Source of the DNA: Schlegelella_A sp031360885
Lineage (GTDB): Bacteria; Pseudomonadota; Gammaproteobacteria; Burkholderiales; Burkholderiaceae_C
NCBI GenBank assembly: GCA_031360885.1
Contig: JANMCC010000380.1
Span: forward strand, 1-12,811
DNA: 12,811 nucleotides
Direction of reading: 5' to 3'
A program made the translations under genes and the position numbers. This document shows, piece by piece, positions 1 to 7,561 of the stretch; within the stretch, counting starts at the first letter, position 1; every line of letters starts with the position of its first letter. Below the pieces are notes generated by a model that made no database searches, was not told where the DNA came from, and was given only the letters and a program-made list of their open reading frames with translations.

Positions 1-281
1 TGCGGGAACAGCTCGCCGCGGCCGTAGCCGCCGACGGCCACGAGCGAGCTGCCGGCCGGCATGCCCGAGCGCTGCCAGAGGCCGAGCAGGGTCTCGTCGA
101 CCTGGCCGGCGAGGGCGCGCACCAGGGTGAGCGCGGCGCGCGCCGTCGGTCGCGCGGCGGCGAAGCGCTCGAGCAGGGCGGCCTTGCCGTCGCGGTAGCG
201 GGCACGGATCTCGGCCAGGCCGGCCGGCGAGGCGACCGCCCCCTCCGCGGCCACCCGAGCCGGATCCACGACCGCGCTCAC
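1..281 (-). CDS. glnD: [Protein-PII] uridylyltransferase GlnD, N-terminal part (3' end outside window)
   Basis: GlnD adds UMP to the PII signalling protein when nitrogen is short and removes it when glutamine is high, so it is the cell's main nitrogen sensor. Only the first 93 codons are here. They read as a charged helical leader (ARYRDGKAALLERF, about residues 28-40) and end in VAVGGYGRGELFP at residues 81-93. That is the conserved stretch just before the GSDxDxx catalytic motif of the nucleotidyltransferase domain, which lies beyond the window edge. I chose the GTG at 281-279 because a GAAGG ribosome site sits 8 bases before it and no ATG lies between it and the conserved region. The gene follows map on the same strand after 58 bp, an arrangement common in proteobacteria, so the two may share a transcript. 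The catalytic, HD and ACT domains cannot be checked. Confidence 0.9.
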   Translation of the reverse strand, partial: MSAVVDPARVAAEGAVASPAGLAEIRARYRDGKAALLERFAAARPTARAALTLVRALAGQVDETLLGLWQRSGMPAGSSLVAVGGYGRGELFP

Positions 282-289
282 TGAACAAG

Positions 290-294
290 CCTTC
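290..294 (-). promoter_or_regulatory. Ribosome binding site of glnD
   Basis: GAAGG on the minus strand lies 8 bases before the GTG at 281. It supports this GTG as the glnD start. It is the only good purine-rich site in the map-glnD gap. Confidence 0.55.
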
Positions 295-339
295 GTGCTT
301 CGCACTCCGGCGTGATCGCTTGGGAGCGGCCCGGCGCGC

Positions 340-1146
340 TCACTGGCCGGTGACGAAGGCCGGCGGCGGCGGCGAGCCGGCCGAGAGCGTCATCACTTCG
401 TAGCCGCTGTCGGTCACGAGCACGGTGTGCTCCCACTGCGCCGAGAGCGAGCGGTCGCGGGTGACGATGGTCCAGCCGTCGCCGGTCTCGCGGATCTCGC
501 GCTTGCCGGCGTTGATCATCGGCTCGATCGTGAACATCATTCCCGGCTTGAGCTCGTCGAGCGTGCCCGGGCGGCCGTAGTGCAGCACCTGCGGCTCCTC
601 GTGGAAGCGGGCGCCGATGCCGTGGCCGCAGAACTCGCGCACGATCGAGAAGCCGTTCGATTCGGCGAAGGTCTGGATCGCGTTGCCGATGTCGCCGAGA
701 TGCGCGCCGGGCTTGACCTTGGCGATGCCCTTCCACATCGCGTCGTAGGTGATCTGGATCAGCCGCTTGGCCGCGATCGAGCCGGTGCCGACGACGAACA
801 TCCGGCTGGTGTCGCCATGCCAGCCGTCCTTGATGACGGTGACGTCGATGTTGACGATGTCGCCGCTCTTCAGCGGACGGTCGTTGGGGATGCCGTGGCA
901 GACCTGGTGGTTGATCGAGGTGCAGATCGACTTGGGGTAGGGCGTGTAGCCCGGCGGCGCGTAGTTGAGCGGCGCGGGGACCGCGCCCTGCACGTTCACG
1001 ATGTGGTCGTGGGCGAGCTTGTCGAGCTGCTCGGTGGTGACGCCGGGCACCACGTGCGGCGTGAGCATGTCCAGCACCTCGGACGCGAGGCGGCCGGCCA
1101 CGCGCATGCCTTCGACGTCGGCGGCGCTCTTGATCGAAATTGTCAT
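340..1146 (-). CDS. map: Methionine aminopeptidase, type I
   Basis: This cytoplasmic metalloenzyme removes the first methionine from new proteins whose second residue is small. The 268-residue product opens MTISIKSAADVEGMRVAGRL, close to the E. coli enzyme start, which fixes the start codon. All five metal ligands of the pita-bread fold are visible: D101, D112, H175 (in CGHGIGARFHEE), E208 (in TIEPM) and E239 (in QWEHTVLV). H84 in QVCHGIPND matches the substrate-binding histidine of the family. The length is normal for a type I enzyme without an N-terminal extension; the C-terminus has a short proline-rich tail (SPPPPAFVTGQ). The gene is divergent from purL, and glnD follows 58 bp downstream. 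The only Shine-Dalgarno-like bases (GAGG) touch the ATG directly, which is unusual. Confidence 0.97.
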   Translation of the reverse strand: MTISIKSAADVEGMRVAGRLASEVLDMLTPHVVPGVTTEQLDKLAHDHIVNVQGAVPAPLNYAPPGYTPYPKSICTSINHQVCHGIPNDRPLKSGDIVNIDVTVIKDGWHGDTSRMFVVGTGSIAAKRLIQITYDAMWKGIAKVKPGAHLGDIGNAIQTFAESNGFSIVREFCGHGIGARFHEEPQVLHYGRPGTLDELKPGMMFTIEPMINAGKREIRETGDGWTIVTRDRSLSAQWEHTVLVTDSGYEVMTLSAGSPPPPAFVTGQ

Positions 1147-1152
1147 CCTCGA

Positions 1153-1158
1153 ATTATC
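1153..1158 (-). promoter_or_regulatory. Candidate -10 box of map
   Basis: GATAAT on the minus strand matches the sigma-70 -10 consensus at five of six bases. Six bases separate it from the ATG, so transcription from it would begin at about the start codon and give a leaderless message. The sequence at the expected -35 position (around CCGCAA) is not convincing, so this is tentative. Confidence 0.3.
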
Positions 1159-1170
1159 GCATCGGGGTCA

Positions 1171-1176
1171 TAGAAT
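1171..1176 (+). promoter_or_regulatory. Candidate -10 box of purL
   Basis: TAGAAT lies upstream of purL and would give a leader of roughly 40 bases. The -35 region at the usual distance (1148-1153, CTCGAA) is a poor match. A good TTGTCA at 1140-1145 is too far away (25 bp) to pair with it. Confidence 0.3.
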
Positions 1177-1222
1177 TGCGGGTTTACACGGGGGCTCCGG
1201 CCCGCCGCACCCACCGCCCGAG

Positions 1223-4200
1223 ATGTCCAGCCGCAAGCACCTGCATCACTTCGAGGGCGGCAACGCGCTCTCCGATTTCCGGGCGAGCGCCCTGCTCGAA
1301 CGCCTGCACGGCGCGGTCGGCCGGGTCGAATCGGTCGGCGCCCGCTACCTGCACGTCGTCTGGAGCGATGCCCCGCTCGCCCGGGCCGACCTCGACCGGG
1401 CGGCGGCGCTGCTGCGCTACGGCGAGCCGTTCACCGAAGACGAGCCCGCCGACACCTCCCTGATCGTCGCGCCGCGCCTCGGCACGGTCTCGCCGTGGGC
1501 CTCGAAGGCGACCGACATCGCCCGCAACTGCGGCCTCGCGCTGCACCGGGTCGAGCGCGTCACCGAGTTCCGGATCGGACTGAAGCACGGCCTGCTCGGC
1601 GGCGTGAAGCCACTCGATGCGGCCGAGCGCGGCGCCGTCGCCGCGCTGCTGCATGACCGCATGACCGAGACCGTACTCGACGACCGCGACCAGGTCGCCC
1701 ACCTCTTCGACGAGCGGCCCGCGGAGCCGCTGGTGACGGTGGACGTCGGCGACCGCGGCGAGGCGCTGGCCCGCGCCAACCGCAAGTTCGGCCTGGCCCT
1801 CTCCGACGACGAACTCGCCTACCTGCACAAGTCGTTCACCGAGCTCGGCCGCGCGCCCACCGACGTCGAGCTGATGATGTTCGCGCAAGCCAACAGCGAG
1901 CACTGCCGGCACAAGATATTCAACGCCGACTTCACGATCGACGGCGAGCGCCAGGAGCGCTCGATGTTCGCGATGATCAGGAACACGCATGCGCTGGCGC
2001 CGCAGCACACCGTTGTCGCCTACAGCGACAACGCCTCGGTGATGGAGGGCGGCGAGGTCGAGCGCTGGTTGCCCGAGGGCTTCACCAACGCGCCGCCGTA
2101 CCGCACTCGCAAGGAAGCGGTGCACGTGCTGATGAAGGTCGAGACGCACAACCATCCGACCGCGATCTCGCCCTTCCCGGGCGCCTCGACCGGCGCCGGC
2201 GGCGAGATCCGCGACGAGGGCGCGACCGGCCGCGGCTCGAAGCCCAAGGCCGGCCTCACCGGCTTCACGGTCTCGAACCTGCACCTTCCGCATACCGACG
2301 AGCCGTGGGAGCGCGACCCCTACGGCAAGCCCGGGCACATCGCCAGCGCGCTGCAGATCATGATCGAGGGGCCGATCGGCGGCGCGGCCTTCAACAACGA
2401 GTTCGGCCGGCCCAACCTCAACGGCTACTTCCGCGTCTTCGAGCAAACCGCGGGCGGCCAGCGGCGCGGCTATCACAAGCCGATCATGATCGCCGGAGGC
2501 CTCGGCTCGATCGCCGCGACGCAGACGCACAAGATCGAGTTCCCGGCGGGCACTTTGCTCGTGCAGCTCGGCGGGCCGGGCATGCGCATCGGCATGGGTG
2601 GCGGCGCGGCGAGCTCGATGGCCGCAGGCGCCAACGCCGCCGAGCTCGATTTCGATTCGGTGCAGCGAGGCAACCCGGAGATCCAGCGTCGCGCCCAGGA
2701 AGTGATCAACCATTGCCAGGCGCTCGGCGAGCTGAACCCGATCCTGGCGATCCACGACGTCGGCGCCGGCGGCATCTCGAACGCCTTTCCCGAGCTCGTC
2801 GACGGGGCCGGCCGCGGCGCCCGCTTCGACCTGCGCAAGGTGCCGGTCGAGGAGAGCGGCCTCGCGGCCAAGGAGATCTGGTGCAACGAGAGCCAGGAGC
2901 GCTACGTGATGGCGGTGGCGCCCGGCTCGCTGCCCACGTTCGCGATGATGTGCGAGCGCGAGCGCTGCCCGTACGCGGTGGTCGGCGTGGCGACCGACGA
3001 GCTCGAGCTGGCGGTCGGTGCGATCGAGCCCGCGGCGTCGCCCGCGGCCGATGCAGCGGACGCGAAGGTCATCGACATGCCGATGAACGTGCTCCTCGGC
3101 AAGCCGCCGAAAATGCATCGCGACGTGAAGCGGCAAGCCGTTGTCCTGCCCGCGCTCGATCTCGACGACGTCGCCCTGGCGCAGGTCGCGTTCGACGTGC
3201 TGCGCCACCCGACGGTCGCCAGCAAGCGCTTCCTGATCACGATCGGCGACCGCACCGTCGGCGGCCTGTCGAGCCGCGACCCGATGGTCGGCCCATGGCA
3301 GGTGCCGGTCGCCGATTGCGCGGTGACGCTCGCCGACTACGCCGGCTTTCGCGGCGAGGCGATGGCGATGGGCGAGCGCACGCCGCTCGCCGTCCTCGAC
3401 GCGCCCGCGGCCGGCCGCATGGCGGTCGGCGAGGCGATCACCAACCTGTTGGCCGCGCCGATCGAGCTCGCGCGCGTCAAGCTGAGCTGCAACTGGATGG
3501 CGGCGTGCAGCGACGACCCGGCCGCGCCCGGCGACGACGCCGCGCTCTACGACACGGTGCGGGCAGTCGGCATGGAACTCTGCCCGGCGCTCGGCATCAG
3601 CGTGCCGGTCGGCAAGGACAGCCTGTCGATGCGCACCCGCTGGCAAGGCGAAGACGGGCAGCGGAAGCAGGTCACCGCGCCGGTCAGCCTGATCGTCAGC
3701 GCGTTCGCCACCCTCGCCGACGTGCGCGCCGCGTCGACGCCGCAACTCCAGTCAGGCGACACCACGCTGCTCCTGGTCGACCTCGGCCAGGGCCGCATGC
3801 GCATGGGTGGCTCGATGCTCGCGCAGGTGCTCGGCCAGTTCGGCAGCGAGGTGCCCGACCTCGATGACCCGGCGTTGCTCAAGGCGCTGGTCGAGGCGGT
3901 GAACCGCCTGCGCGCCGCGGGCCTGGTGCTCGCGTACCACGACCGCAGCGACGGCGGCCTCTGGGCCGCGGCCTGCGAGATGGCGTTCGCCGGGCATCGC
4001 GGCGTGAGCCTGAATGTCGACCTGCTGGTGACCGAGGGCGACGGCATCGCCGACAGCCGCGCGGAGTACGGCGACTCGAAGAACTGGGCCGCGCAGGTGA
4101 GCGGCCGGCGCGACGAGCTCACCCTGCGCGCCTTGTTCAACGAGGAGCTCGGCGCCATGATCCAGGTGCCGACGGCGCGCCGCGACGAGGCGCTCCGGAT

Positions 4201-5245
4201 GCTGCGCGAAGCCGGCCTGGGAAAGCACAGTCACGCCGTCGGCAAGACCAACAGCGTCGGCCGCATGGAGGTCTGGCGTGACGCCAAGGCGGTGTTCGCC
4301 GCGCCGCTGCGCGAGTTGCACCTGAGCTGGGACGAGGTCAGCTGGCGGATCGGCCGGCTGCGCGACAACCCCGCCTGCGCCGATGCCGAGCACGAGGCCG
4401 CGGGTCGCGAGGACGATCCCGGCCTGCACGTCCATCTCGACGGCGCGCAGGCCGCGGGCCTGGCGCCGGTGATCCTCGGCGCCCGGCCGAAGGTCGCGAT
4501 CCTGCGCGAGCAGGGCGTCAACAGCCACGTCGAGCTCAGCTACGCGATGGACAGTGCAGGCTTCGACACCTACGACGTGCACATGACCGACCTGCAGGCC
4601 GGGCGCGCCCGGCTCGACATGTTCTCGGGCTTCGTCGCCTGCGGAGGATTCAGCTACGGCGACACGCTCGGCGCCGGCGAGGGCTGGGCGCGCTCGGTGC
4701 TGTTCAACCCGAAGCTCGCGGAGCAGTTCGCCGGCTTCTTCGCCCGGCCCGACGTGTTCGCGCTCGGGGTCTGCAACGGTTGCCAGATGCACGCCGCGCT
4801 CGCCGGCATGATTCCCGGCGCCGACGCCTGGCCGCGCTTCACGCGCAACAAGAGCGAGCAGTTCGAGGCCCGGCTCAGCCTGGTCGAGGTGCTGCCCACA
4901 CCCTCGATCTTCTTCAGCGGCCTCACCGGCAGCCGGATTCCGATCGCAGTGGCGCACGGCGAGGGCTACGCCGACTTCTCGAAGCGCGGCGACCTCACCG
5001 AGGTGCATGCGGCGCTGCGCTACGTCGACCACCACGGCGACCCGACCGAAGCCTATCCCGCCAACCCGAACGGCAGCCCGGGCGGCCTGACCGCGGTGAC
5101 CACCGCCGACGGTCGCTTCACCGCGCTCATGCCGCATCCGGAGCGGGTGTTCCGCAACGTGCAGATGAGCTGGACCTCGGGCAACCGCAGCGAGCGCAGC
5201 CCCTGGATGCGGATCTTCGAGAACGCCCGGCGCGTGCTCGGCTAG
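1223..5245 (+). CDS. purL: Phosphoribosylformylglycinamidine synthase (FGAM synthase), large fused type
   Basis: PurL carries out the fourth step of purine synthesis, turning FGAR, glutamine and ATP into FGAM in the cytoplasm. The 1340-residue protein is the single-chain form typical of Gram-negative bacteria. A PurS-like N-terminal region (about 15-170) is followed by a linker and the first synthetase half, with NSEHCRHK around H227 and GMGGGAASS near 457-466. The helical IHDVGAGGISNAF lies near 510. The second synthetase half has VPVGKDSLSMR near 793 and YHDRSDGGLW near 905. The glutaminase domain runs from about 1090 to the end, with nucleophile C1184 (GVCNGCQ) and H1305/E1307 (MPHPER). 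The ORF is open far upstream into the map region, but conserved PurL sequence begins near FEGGNALSDFR, so I chose the ATG at 1223. The ribosome site before it is weak. The gene is intact. Confidence 0.96.
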   Translation: MSSRKHLHHFEGGNALSDFRASALLERLHGAVGRVESVGARYLHVVWSDAPLARADLDRAAALLRYGEPFTEDEPADTSLIVAPRLGTVSPWASKATDIARNCGLALHRVERVTEFRIGLKHGLLGGVKPLDAAERGAVAALLHDRMTETVLDDRDQVAHLFDERPAEPLVTVDVGDRGEALARANRKFGLALSDDELAYLHKSFTELGRAPTDVELMMFAQANSEHCRHKIFNADFTIDGERQERSMFAMIRNTHALAPQHTVVAYSDNASVMEGGEVERWLPEGFTNAPPYRTRKEAVHVLMKVETHNHPTAISPFPGASTGAGGEIRDEGATGRGSKPKAGLTGFTVSNLHLPHTDEPWERDPYGKPGHIASALQIMIEGPIGGAAFNNEFGRPNLNGYFRVFEQTAGGQRRGYHKPIMIAGGLGSIAATQTHKIEFPAGTLLVQLGGPGMRIGMGGGAASSMAAGANAAELDFDSVQRGNPEIQRRAQEVINHCQALGELNPILAIHDVGAGGISNAFPELVDGAGRGARFDLRKVPVEESGLAAKEIWCNESQERYVMAVAPGSLPTFAMMCERERCPYAVVGVATDELELAVGAIEPAASPAADAADAKVIDMPMNVLLGKPPKMHRDVKRQAVVLPALDLDDVALAQVAFDVLRHPTVASKRFLITIGDRTVGGLSSRDPMVGPWQVPVADCAVTLADYAGFRGEAMAMGERTPLAVLDAPAAGRMAVGEAITNLLAAPIELARVKLSCNWMAACSDDPAAPGDDAALYDTVRAVGMELCPALGISVPVGKDSLSMRTRWQGEDGQRKQVTAPVSLIVSAFATLADVRAASTPQLQSGDTTLLLVDLGQGRMRMGGSMLAQVLGQFGSEVPDLDDPALLKALVEAVNRLRAAGLVLAYHDRSDGGLWAAACEMAFAGHRGVSLNVDLLVTEGDGIADSRAEYGDSKNWAAQVSGRRDELTLRALFNEELGAMIQVPTARRDEALRMLREAGLGKHSHAVGKTNSVGRMEVWRDAKAVFAAPLRELHLSWDEVSWRIGRLRDNPACADAEHEAAGREDDPGLHVHLDGAQAAGLAPVILGARPKVAILREQGVNSHVELSYAMDSAGFDTYDVHMTDLQAGRARLDMFSGFVACGGFSYGDTLGAGEGWARSVLFNPKLAEQFAGFFARPDVFALGVCNGCQMHAALAGMIPGADAWPRFTRNKSEQFEARLSLVEVLPTPSIFFSGLTGSRIPIAVAHGEGYADFSKRGDLTEVHAALRYVDHHGDPTEAYPANPNGSPGGLTAVTTADGRFTALMPHPERVFRNVQMSWTSGNRSERSPWMRIFENARRVLG

Positions 5246-5493
5246 CGCCGCGCCCTCAAGCGAGCGCTGCAGGCGGCCGAGGCGAGCCGGCCATTGATGG
5301 CGCGCACCAGCGCCGGCGAGCTCTCGCCGCCCAGGTGCCACGGCCCGACCCGTGGTCGACGAACATTTCGCCGGCTTCGGCGTCGTGGCCGGCCGCGGAA
5401 CGTTCGTGGGCGCCGTGGCCGATCGTCATGATCTCCCGGGCCGCTTCCGCGGGCGCCGCATGGCGGATCCTCGGGGCTCGCTGTGCGGGTGCC
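5242..5493 (-). pseudogene. Possible decayed coding remnant in the purL-amidohydrolase gap
   Basis: This 248-bp gap separates two convergent genes and holds no confident gene. On the minus strand one frame has an ATG at 5429 and reads MTIGHGAHERSAAGHD and on to VDHGSG near 5350, ending at a TGA at 5258-5256 (57 codons). Past about 5350 a different minus-strand frame looks more protein-like. It reads WHLGGESSPALVRAINGRL and ends at a TAG (5244-5242) that overlaps the purL stop. Both segments have mostly G or C at third positions. Joined by a single-base frame change near 5345-5352 they would give about 60 continuous residues. This could be a broken gene end, a sequencing error in a small gene, or chance in GC-rich DNA; the plus strand (GTG at 5352) is also open. 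I recognise no family. The inverted repeat CGGCGA-GCTC-TCGCCG (5314-5329) has no T-run after it, so it is a poor terminator candidate. Confidence 0.22.
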
Positions 5494-6435
5494 TCAGGGC
5501 GAGGGCAGGCCGAACAGCGCGGCGCCGTTGTCCCAGGCGATGCGCCGCGCGGTCGGTGGCGGCAGGTCGCCGAGCCAGCGCCGGGCCTGCTGCATCAGGG
5601 TTTCGTAGTCGTCCCAGCGCGAGTTGACCCAGGTGTCGGAGCCGACCAGGAAGCGCTCGGGCATCTCGAGCATCAGCGCCCGCCAGGCGGGGTTCAGCCG
5701 GCCGTCGCCTTCGGTCAGGGCGGGCCGGTAGGACAGCTCGCCGAGCAGGGTGGGGTGCCGGGTGAGCAGGGCCCGCACCCGCTCCACCGCGGCGCCGCCG
5801 ATCCCGGTGTGGGCCCAGATCAGCCGCGCCTTCGGCGCGTGCGCGAACAGCTTCTCGATCGCCGCGTCGTCGACGTGCGCGAGCACGACCAGGCCGCGCT
5901 CCTCGGCGAGCTGCATCAGCCGGCGGGCAGTGGCACCGTCGGCGTTGGCGCTGTCATAGAGATGGAACTCGCCGAGGCCTCGGTAGGGTCCGGCCTCGGT
6001 TCCGGCGGCGAGCTCGCGCAGCACCATCTCGACGATGCTCGGATCGGCATGCCAGCCGCTGTAGTCGGCGCGGTTGCGGTACAGGCGCACGAAGGGCACG
6101 ACGGTGACGCCGGCGCGACGCGTCGCCTCGCGGGCCGCGGCGAGCGCCTTGGTGCCGTCGTTCGGCCGGCTGTTGGCGACGATCGCGCGAACGCCGCTGC
6201 GCTGCATGCGGCCGAGCACGTCGGCCAGCGGGTAGCGCTCGGCGGCCTCGTCGTTGTAGTGAAGGTGGGAGTCGAACAAGGGCCCGGCGTAGACCGCCGG
6301 GCCGGTGCGTGGCACCAGAGGTTGGGCCCGCGCGAACGCCGCGGGGAACCCGGTGGCGAGCAACGCGGCCCGGGCGACGAACAGGCGTCGCGTCGCCCGG
6401 TTCACCGAAGCTCGTCCGGCGTCGCTCGCAGCCAT
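5494..6435 (-). CDS. Exported amidohydrolase (TIM-barrel metal-dependent hydrolase)
   Basis: The 313-residue protein belongs to the amidohydrolase_2 type of metal-dependent hydrolases. After the signal region it shows D55-S-H57-L-H59 (the HxH metal pair at the end of the first strand), E156 in GEFHLY, H187 in VLAHVDD, H209 in WAHTG and D267 in VGSDTW. It ends in WDNGAALFGL, which matches the NxxxLFGL ending of the family. The N-terminus has a twin-arginine motif (T15-R-R-L-F-V) before a hydrophobic stretch and a likely cut near AFARA (33-37), so export by Tat to the periplasm is probable. Substrate cannot be told from sequence; relatives act on amide, lactone or carboxyl groups. It starts 27 bp after the metalloprotease stop and is probably co-transcribed. 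A GTG at 6405 (VNRATRRLF) is an alternative start that keeps the Tat motif. Confidence 0.85.
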   Translation of the reverse strand: MAASDAGRASVNRATRRLFVARAALLATGFPAAFARAQPLVPRTGPAVYAGPLFDSHLHYNDEAAERYPLADVLGRMQRSGVRAIVANSRPNDGTKALAAAREATRRAGVTVVPFVRLYRNRADYSGWHADPSIVEMVLRELAAGTEAGPYRGLGEFHLYDSANADGATARRLMQLAEERGLVVLAHVDDAAIEKLFAHAPKARLIWAHTGIGGAAVERVRALLTRHPTLLGELSYRPALTEGDGRLNPAWRALMLEMPERFLVGSDTWVNSRWDDYETLMQQARRWLGDLPPPTARRIAWDNGAALFGLPSP

Positions 6436-6462
6436 CCGTTCGGCGAGTTCGCCGCCTGGCGG

Positions 6463-7470
6463 CTACAGCGTGGGTCGGTACTGCTGATGCAGGCTGTCCA
6501 TGCGCGACACCTGGCCGCCGCTGAAGGTGTTCATGCACGAGTCGTCGGTGTAGTCCATGAAGTTGGTGATCGGGTCCAGCCCGGCCTGGCTCCGCCGCGT
6601 GCAGGAGTCGCGGCCGACGGGGCAACCGAACGCCGCCGACTTCTCGGCCGGCGTGTCGCTGACCTGGTCGTTCTGCTTCGTGCAACCGCCCTGGAAGGTG
6701 TGATACAGGCCGAGCCAGTGGCCGATCTCGTGCGTCGCCGTGTCGCCTTCGTCGTACGGCACCGCGCCGCCGCCCGGCACCGAGCTGTTGAGGATGACGA
6801 CGCCGTCCATCTTCGGATTGGCCGCGTAGTCCTGCGGGAAGGTCGCCCAGCCGAGCAGGCCGCCGCCGATGCCGGCCATGTACAGGTTCAGCGTGCCGGG
6901 GCCACCGGTACGCAGCGCGTTCTTGGCGGCGCTCTCGGCCGCCGAGCCCGGCGTCATGGTGTACCAGGTGGCATTTGTGGTGCGATTGGTGCTCGCGAGC
7001 GTGAAGAAGAACGGCGAGCCGGTGGAGGCGTAGGCCGCGTTCAGGACGCTGATCTGCGCCGAGATCTGCGAGTCGGGAACGTCGCCGTTGGCGATGCCCG
7101 TGCCCTTGTTGATCACGTGCACCGCGACCGGAACGTTGACCGACCCGACCGGCCGCTCGGCGACGCCGCGGCCCGTCGAGGCGCGCTCCATCTTCCAGTT
7201 CTCGTGGCTCAGGTTGTGCAGGTACTGCTCGAAGTCGGTGACGAGGCGGGTCGAGCAGCGTGCGCCGCTGTCGATGAATTCCTTCTTGTTGGCGAACAGC
7301 TTGCCGCGCCAGTTGAATGCGGGTCCGTAGTCGGGATCGGTCTCGCCGATCTGCGAGCGGACGTCGCGCTGGGCGCGCGCGTCTTCTTCCTGATCGGCGT
7401 AAGCGGGCGACGTGGCGAGCAGGGTCATGCTCGCCAAAGCTGCAGCCAAGGCAGCGAACTTGTACTTCAT
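6463..7470 (-). CDS. Secreted zinc metalloprotease, M43 (pappalysin/cytophagalysin) type
   Basis: The 335-residue product is a metzincin protease. The zinc site H247-E-I-G-H251-W-L-G-L-Y-H257 fits HExxHxxGxxH, and the Met-turn is in NFMDYTDD (M305). The following DSCMNTFSGGQVSRM and the upstream GGLLGWATFP are typical of the M43 family. A Sec signal peptide (MKYKFAALAAALASMTLLA, cut after AYA at 25) sends it out of the cytoplasm. Residues 26-110 look like a propeptide or N-terminal extension, though no cysteine-switch motif is plain. Several cysteines near the active site (C263, C283, C290, C312) may form disulfides. The frame is open 66 codons further upstream, but the signal peptide and a GGAGG ribosome site select the ATG at 7470. 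The amidohydrolase follows directly. Its natural substrate is unknown; family members digest secreted or host proteins. Confidence 0.92.
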   Translation of the reverse strand: MKYKFAALAAALASMTLLATSPAYADQEEDARAQRDVRSQIGETDPDYGPAFNWRGKLFANKKEFIDSGARCSTRLVTDFEQYLHNLSHENWKMERASTGRGVAERPVGSVNVPVAVHVINKGTGIANGDVPDSQISAQISVLNAAYASTGSPFFFTLASTNRTTNATWYTMTPGSAAESAAKNALRTGGPGTLNLYMAGIGGGLLGWATFPQDYAANPKMDGVVILNSSVPGGGAVPYDEGDTATHEIGHWLGLYHTFQGGCTKQNDQVSDTPAEKSAAFGCPVGRDSCTRRSQAGLDPITNFMDYTDDSCMNTFSGGQVSRMDSLHQQYRPTL

Positions 7471-7474
7471 GGGG

Positions 7475-7479
7475 CCTCC
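7475..7479 (-). promoter_or_regulatory. Ribosome binding site of the metalloprotease
   Basis: GGAGG on the minus strand is four bases before the ATG at 7470. It settles the start in favour of the signal-peptide methionine over the upstream in-frame ATG at 7668. Confidence 0.7.
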
Positions 7480-7500
7480 GTGGGGGGTGGGCTGCGTGGG

Positions 7501-7526
7501 TTGCAGCGCCGGCGCGGAGCATGCAA
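7501..7526. repeat. Inverted repeat TTGCA...TGCAA with internal palindrome
   Basis: TTGCA (7501-7505) and TGCAA (7522-7526) form inverted arms. Between them lies the perfect 10-bp palindrome GCGCCGGCGC (7506-7515). The repeat is 31 bp or more upstream of the protease ATG, where it could act as an operator or fold in the protease leader. It is not followed by a T-run on either strand. Confidence 0.35.
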
Positions 7527-7547
7527 TCCGGAGGCCAGCGCCCCATT

Positions 7548-7561
7548 CCGGGTTAACCCGG
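7548..7561. promoter_or_regulatory. Perfect 14-bp palindrome, candidate operator
   Basis: CCGGGTTAACCCGG is identical to its reverse complement over all 14 bases, with a TTAA core. It lies 77 bp before the metalloprotease start and 122 bp before the PKS start. A dimeric regulator could bind here, but which one is not known. No T-run follows, so it is not a typical intrinsic terminator. Confidence 0.4.

Larger units (their letters stand above)
1147..1222. other. Divergent map/purL intergenic region
   Basis: This 76-bp spacer must hold the start signals of both map and purL. On the minus strand, GATAAT (1158-1153) lies six bases before the map ATG. On the plus strand, TAGAAT (1171-1176) lies 46 bases before the purL ATG. 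Neither has a clear TTGACA box at 16-18 bp. No PurR-type operator palindrome or riboswitch-like structure is evident. Confidence 0.5.

Noticed and set aside
1140..1145. TTGTCA as a -35 box for purL
   Set aside because: The distance to the only -10-like string (1171) is 25 bp, too long for a sigma-70 promoter, and no -10 match occurs at 16-18 bp.
965..1222. In-frame upstream extension of purL
   Set aside because: It lies antisense to the start of map and then in the promoter gap, and has no PurL similarity; the conserved N-terminus begins after the ATG at 1223.
1184..3745. An 853-codon open frame antisense to purL
   Set aside because: It is arginine-, alanine- and histidine-rich text of the kind GC-rich coding DNA gives on its opposite strand, and purL beneath it is plainly real.
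5314..5329. Hairpin CGGCGA-GCTC-TCGCCG as a purL terminator
   Set aside because: The stem is only six pairs and no run of T follows on either strand.
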